From Planctomycetia bacterium (GTDB taxonomy: Bacteria > Planctomycetota > Phycisphaerae > Phycisphaerales > SM1A02), in NCBI GenBank assembly GCA_005804005.1, contig SYPI01000117.1, positions 1 through 11,652 of the forward strand: a DNA stretch of 11,652 nt, read 5' to 3'. Made by a program: the position numbers and the translations under genes. The notes beneath the pieces were generated by a model. It was not told the origin of the DNA. It ran no database searches and worked only from the letters and a program-made list of their open reading frames with translations. Of this stretch, positions 10,801 to 11,652 are shown in pieces; within the stretch, counting starts at the first letter, position 1; each line of letters begins with the position of its first letter.

Positions 10801-11098
10801 ATGGAACGATGTTGGTCTCGGGCCAGCGGCGACAGCCAGCCAGACCGAACCCCGCCAGCGCCACTGACGCGCCCATCAACTTGATGAAACTGCGGCGATC
10901 GGCATCAGAGAGCTCCGCCGCGCCGTCCTGAAACTCACGCTCCAGCCACTGCTTGAACTGCGGGCTGCGGGCCTGATCTTCAACGCTGCGCCAGTATTCA
11001 CGGCCGCGCAGTGCTGGTGCCAGTTGCGAAGCCTCAGTTGAAGTTGGCGTTTGGTCCATATCCAAGGAATCTCCCGCAGCGCGGCCTAGCGGTGACAT
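7853..11098 (-). CDS. actB: ACIII subunit ActB, fused molybdopterin-oxidoreductase-like and iron-sulphur protein
   Basis: Large peripheral subunit of ACIII, 1081 aa from the ATG at 11098, with both parts in one chain. The N-terminus has a Tat-like motif [12 protein letters not shown] (RR 68-69) running into a lipobox-like LAGC (C89), so export as a folded lipoprotein is likely. Residues of about 110-780 form the molybdopterin-oxidoreductase-like region, which carries no Mo cofactor in characterised ACIII. It includes an Ala-rich stretch ([14 protein letters not shown], genome about 9290-9340). The ferredoxin part has Cys groups I (C811, 814, 817, 821), II (C868, 871, 876, 880), III (C900, T903, C906, then G910 where Cys is expected) and IV (C969, 972, 1011, 1015). 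The missing cysteine is discussed in the findings. The start is uncertain: the ATG at 11098 overlaps actA by 13 bases, while the ATG at 11059 has GGGAG 11 bases upstream and gives a 1068-residue protein starting MDQTPTSTE. Residues 1-13 have no family support. Confidence 0.96.
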   Translation of the reverse strand: MSPLGRAAGDSLDMDQTPTSTEASQLAPALRGREYWRSVEDQARSPQFKQWLEREFQDGAAELSDADRRSFIKLMGASVALAGFGLAGCRRWPETNIVPFAGPPSDRVPGVAVAYATSFSIRGIGEGVLARTFDGRPVKLDGNAEHVSGAGSTAILQSRILELYEPHRSRQVTQHGHAASMVQFEVWLGGRRAELRANGGADLAFLVEAANGPSDDAMRGRLRQAFPKAMWCEYEAAGYSGEADGTTAAFGSAQRVRNDFAKAKVIVSLDADFLSGRPGTVADAAGFAAGRRLDESSASHATMSRLYCVDGGLTLTGMSADERVAVRASDVAAIAAQLAVACGLKGNGLSALAARAPKLSADDTARLGAAALELNSNRGAGLVVAGDRQPAAVHAIAALLNASLGNLGKTVTCLPLAANGSNTEFAALATALGSGQIKTLVTIGGNPAFDAPGMAEAISKVAEHVRLSLWNDETSLAGKGAMWHIPRAHFLEAWNDTRAVDGSVSIAQPLIMPLVGAGQGGLSEIEFAALLLGDDTAGGEAIVRRTHTARTGLSGGGFETAWRAALDKGIWAGSATAGGALPATNVGAVDALATAAAAAAPAADSLEVAFHFDAKVDDGRFGNLAWLQELPDNVSKLTWDNALLVSPATARSLGISGEDMVRVSVNGATLECVAWVLPGQPDGSLGIALGYGRGAAAGPIADGAGFNAYTIRPPGVGFVSGATVSRVGSTYELARTQDHGAANALSPEIAYGGIQERLPTLVREGTLNQFQTDPGFARKVGHVVSSLSLWEESNLDGAQFRWAMSIDLGSCTGCSACVTACQAENNIPVVGKGQVMRGREMFWIRIDRYFKGPHPDAPDGFAVQPVTCQQCENAPCEQVCPVGATTHDTDGLNVMVYNRCIGTRDCSNNGPDKVRRFNFVDWHRRSPERGEGIIKTDAEYYTREGAENWLRMQFNPDVTVRMRGIMEKCTFCTQRIQAAKITGKNAWANAGGAATGAPNFLIPDGTIVTACQQACPTGAIVFGDLNDANSRVSKLHKQGRSYQMLEELNVKPRVKYMARVNNPALTPAAPAAGHGHDGAHG
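7864..7867 (-). promoter_or_regulatory. Ribosome binding site of actC
   Basis: GGAG on the minus strand, 7 bases before the actC ATG and inside the last codons of actB, consistent with coupled translation through the ATGA overlap. Confidence 0.6.
11071..11075 (-). promoter_or_regulatory. Possible ribosome binding site for a downstream actB start
   Basis: GGGAG on the minus strand, 11 bases before the in-frame ATG at 11059. The ATG at 11098 has only a weak GAGA about 10 bases upstream. This makes 11059 a serious alternative start for actB; the spacing is longer than ideal. Confidence 0.35.
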
Positions 11099-11652
11099 GT
11101 CGAGCAGTTCTCGCTGGGTGAGATGTGATAGAGCTGGACGAGCGCCTCGCGCTCCGATTGAGTCAACTCAGTCTTCTGGTCCCACCAGAGCGTGGTGATT
11201 TTGCTGACGGGTCGCAGGTTGTCCACCGGATCACGGTGGCAGTTGAGGCACCAACCCATCGAGAGTTCCTTAACGCGAGTCACCCGCTCCATAGTGTCGA
11301 TGCGCCCGTGGCATTCAACGCAACTCACGCCGCGATTCACGTGGGCGCTATGGTCGAAGTACGCGTAGTCGGGAAGTTTGTGGACTTCGACCCAGGGAAT
11401 GGCGCTGCCGGTCTCGTAACTGCTGCGCACCTCGGCCAGCTTCGGGCTGTCCTTGCGGATTTGCGTGTGGCAATTCATGCAGACCTGCGTGGCTGGTACT
11501 GCCGCGAATGAAGCGCGGTCGACTGTGCTGTGGCAGTAACGGCAGTCGAGTCCGAGTTGCCCGGCGTGCATGGCGTGACTGAACGCCACCGGCTGCACCG
11601 GCTGGTAGCCGACATCGAGCGATTTCGGGCTGAATCCGTAGGCCACAAGAAA
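11086..11652 (-). CDS. actA: ACIII subunit ActA, pentaheme cytochrome c (partial, 5' end missing)
   Basis: Multiheme cytochrome c subunit of ACIII. The frame is open to the last base, so the start and the expected N-terminal membrane helix lie outside. The GTG at 11646 is in frame but is probably an internal Val, because it falls just before the QPVAFSHAMHAG segment that normally follows the anchor. Five CxxCH motifs are visible, numbered from that Val: CRYCH (35-39), CMNCH (56-60), CVECH (109-113), CLNCH (133-137) and CSTCH (181-185), matching the five hemes of the family. Distal histidines sit in AFSHAMHAG and YFDHSAHV. The protein ends one residue after the last heme motif. The stop lies inside, or 26 bases before, the actB start, depending on which ATG is used. 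It wires electrons between ActB and ActE in the periplasm. Confidence 0.96.
   Translation of the reverse strand, partial: FLVAYGFSPKSLDVGYQPVQPVAFSHAMHAGQLGLDCRYCHSTVDRASFAAVPATQVCMNCHTQIRKDSPKLAEVRSSYETGSAIPWVEVHKLPDYAYFDHSAHVNRGVSCVECHGRIDTMERVTRVKELSMGWCLNCHRDPVDNLRPVSKITTLWWDQKTELTQSEREALVQLYHISPSENCSTCHR

Noticed and set aside
7853..11098. ActB as an active molybdenum oxidoreductase (formate dehydrogenase or polysulfide reductase type)
   Set aside because: The neighbours are the full ACIII set with ActA, ActD and ActE, and ActB of characterised ACIII binds no Mo cofactor. I see no reason to assign a substrate.

Overview
The window is a single run of ten closely packed genes, all on the minus strand. 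They encode a quinol-oxidising respiratory module: Alternative Complex III (ACIII, genes actA to actF) followed by a small membrane protein, a SCO-type copper chaperone and the first two subunits of a caa3-type cytochrome c oxidase. Read 5'->3' on the minus strand the order is actA (5' end outside the window), actB, actC, actD, actE, actF, a 152-residue membrane protein, sco, ctaC/coxB, ctaD/coxA (3' end outside the window). No gap between genes exceeds 7 bases. Most junctions are stop/start overlaps (ATGA, GTGA, TGATG) or exactly TGA-N7-ATG, so the window looks like the interior of one long operon. The promoter, the terminator and probably the remaining oxidase subunits lie outside.

How the genes work together: ActC and/or ActF oxidise quinol in the membrane. 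Electrons pass through the iron-sulphur clusters of ActB and the c hemes of ActA (five) and ActE (one). They then go to the cytochrome c domain fused to CtaC, its CuA centre, and the heme a / heme a3-CuB centre of CtaD, where O2 is reduced. SCO supplies or maintains the CuA copper. This is the ACIII-caa3 partnership known from Rhodothermus, Flavobacterium and many other bacteria that lack a cytochrome bc1 complex.

Organism: high G+C, a fused ActB (molybdopterin-oxidoreductase-like part plus ferredoxin part), an A2-type CtaD with a YS motif, and a SCO with a C-terminal membrane segment. These suggest a Gram-negative, aerobic bacterium from an ACIII-bearing lineage. My best guess is Planctomycetota or a relative, with low confidence. 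There are no mobile elements, RNA genes, CRISPR arrays or long non-coding stretches.

The system itself is known. Two things stand out. First, the ActB ferredoxin domain has lost a normally invariant cluster cysteine (Cys to Gly at residue 910), flanked by two Tyr to Asp changes, and each is one T-to-G change away from the usual codon. Second, the tetranucleotide ACGT is almost absent (four by eye in 11.65 kb), and codon pairs are chosen so as to avoid it.
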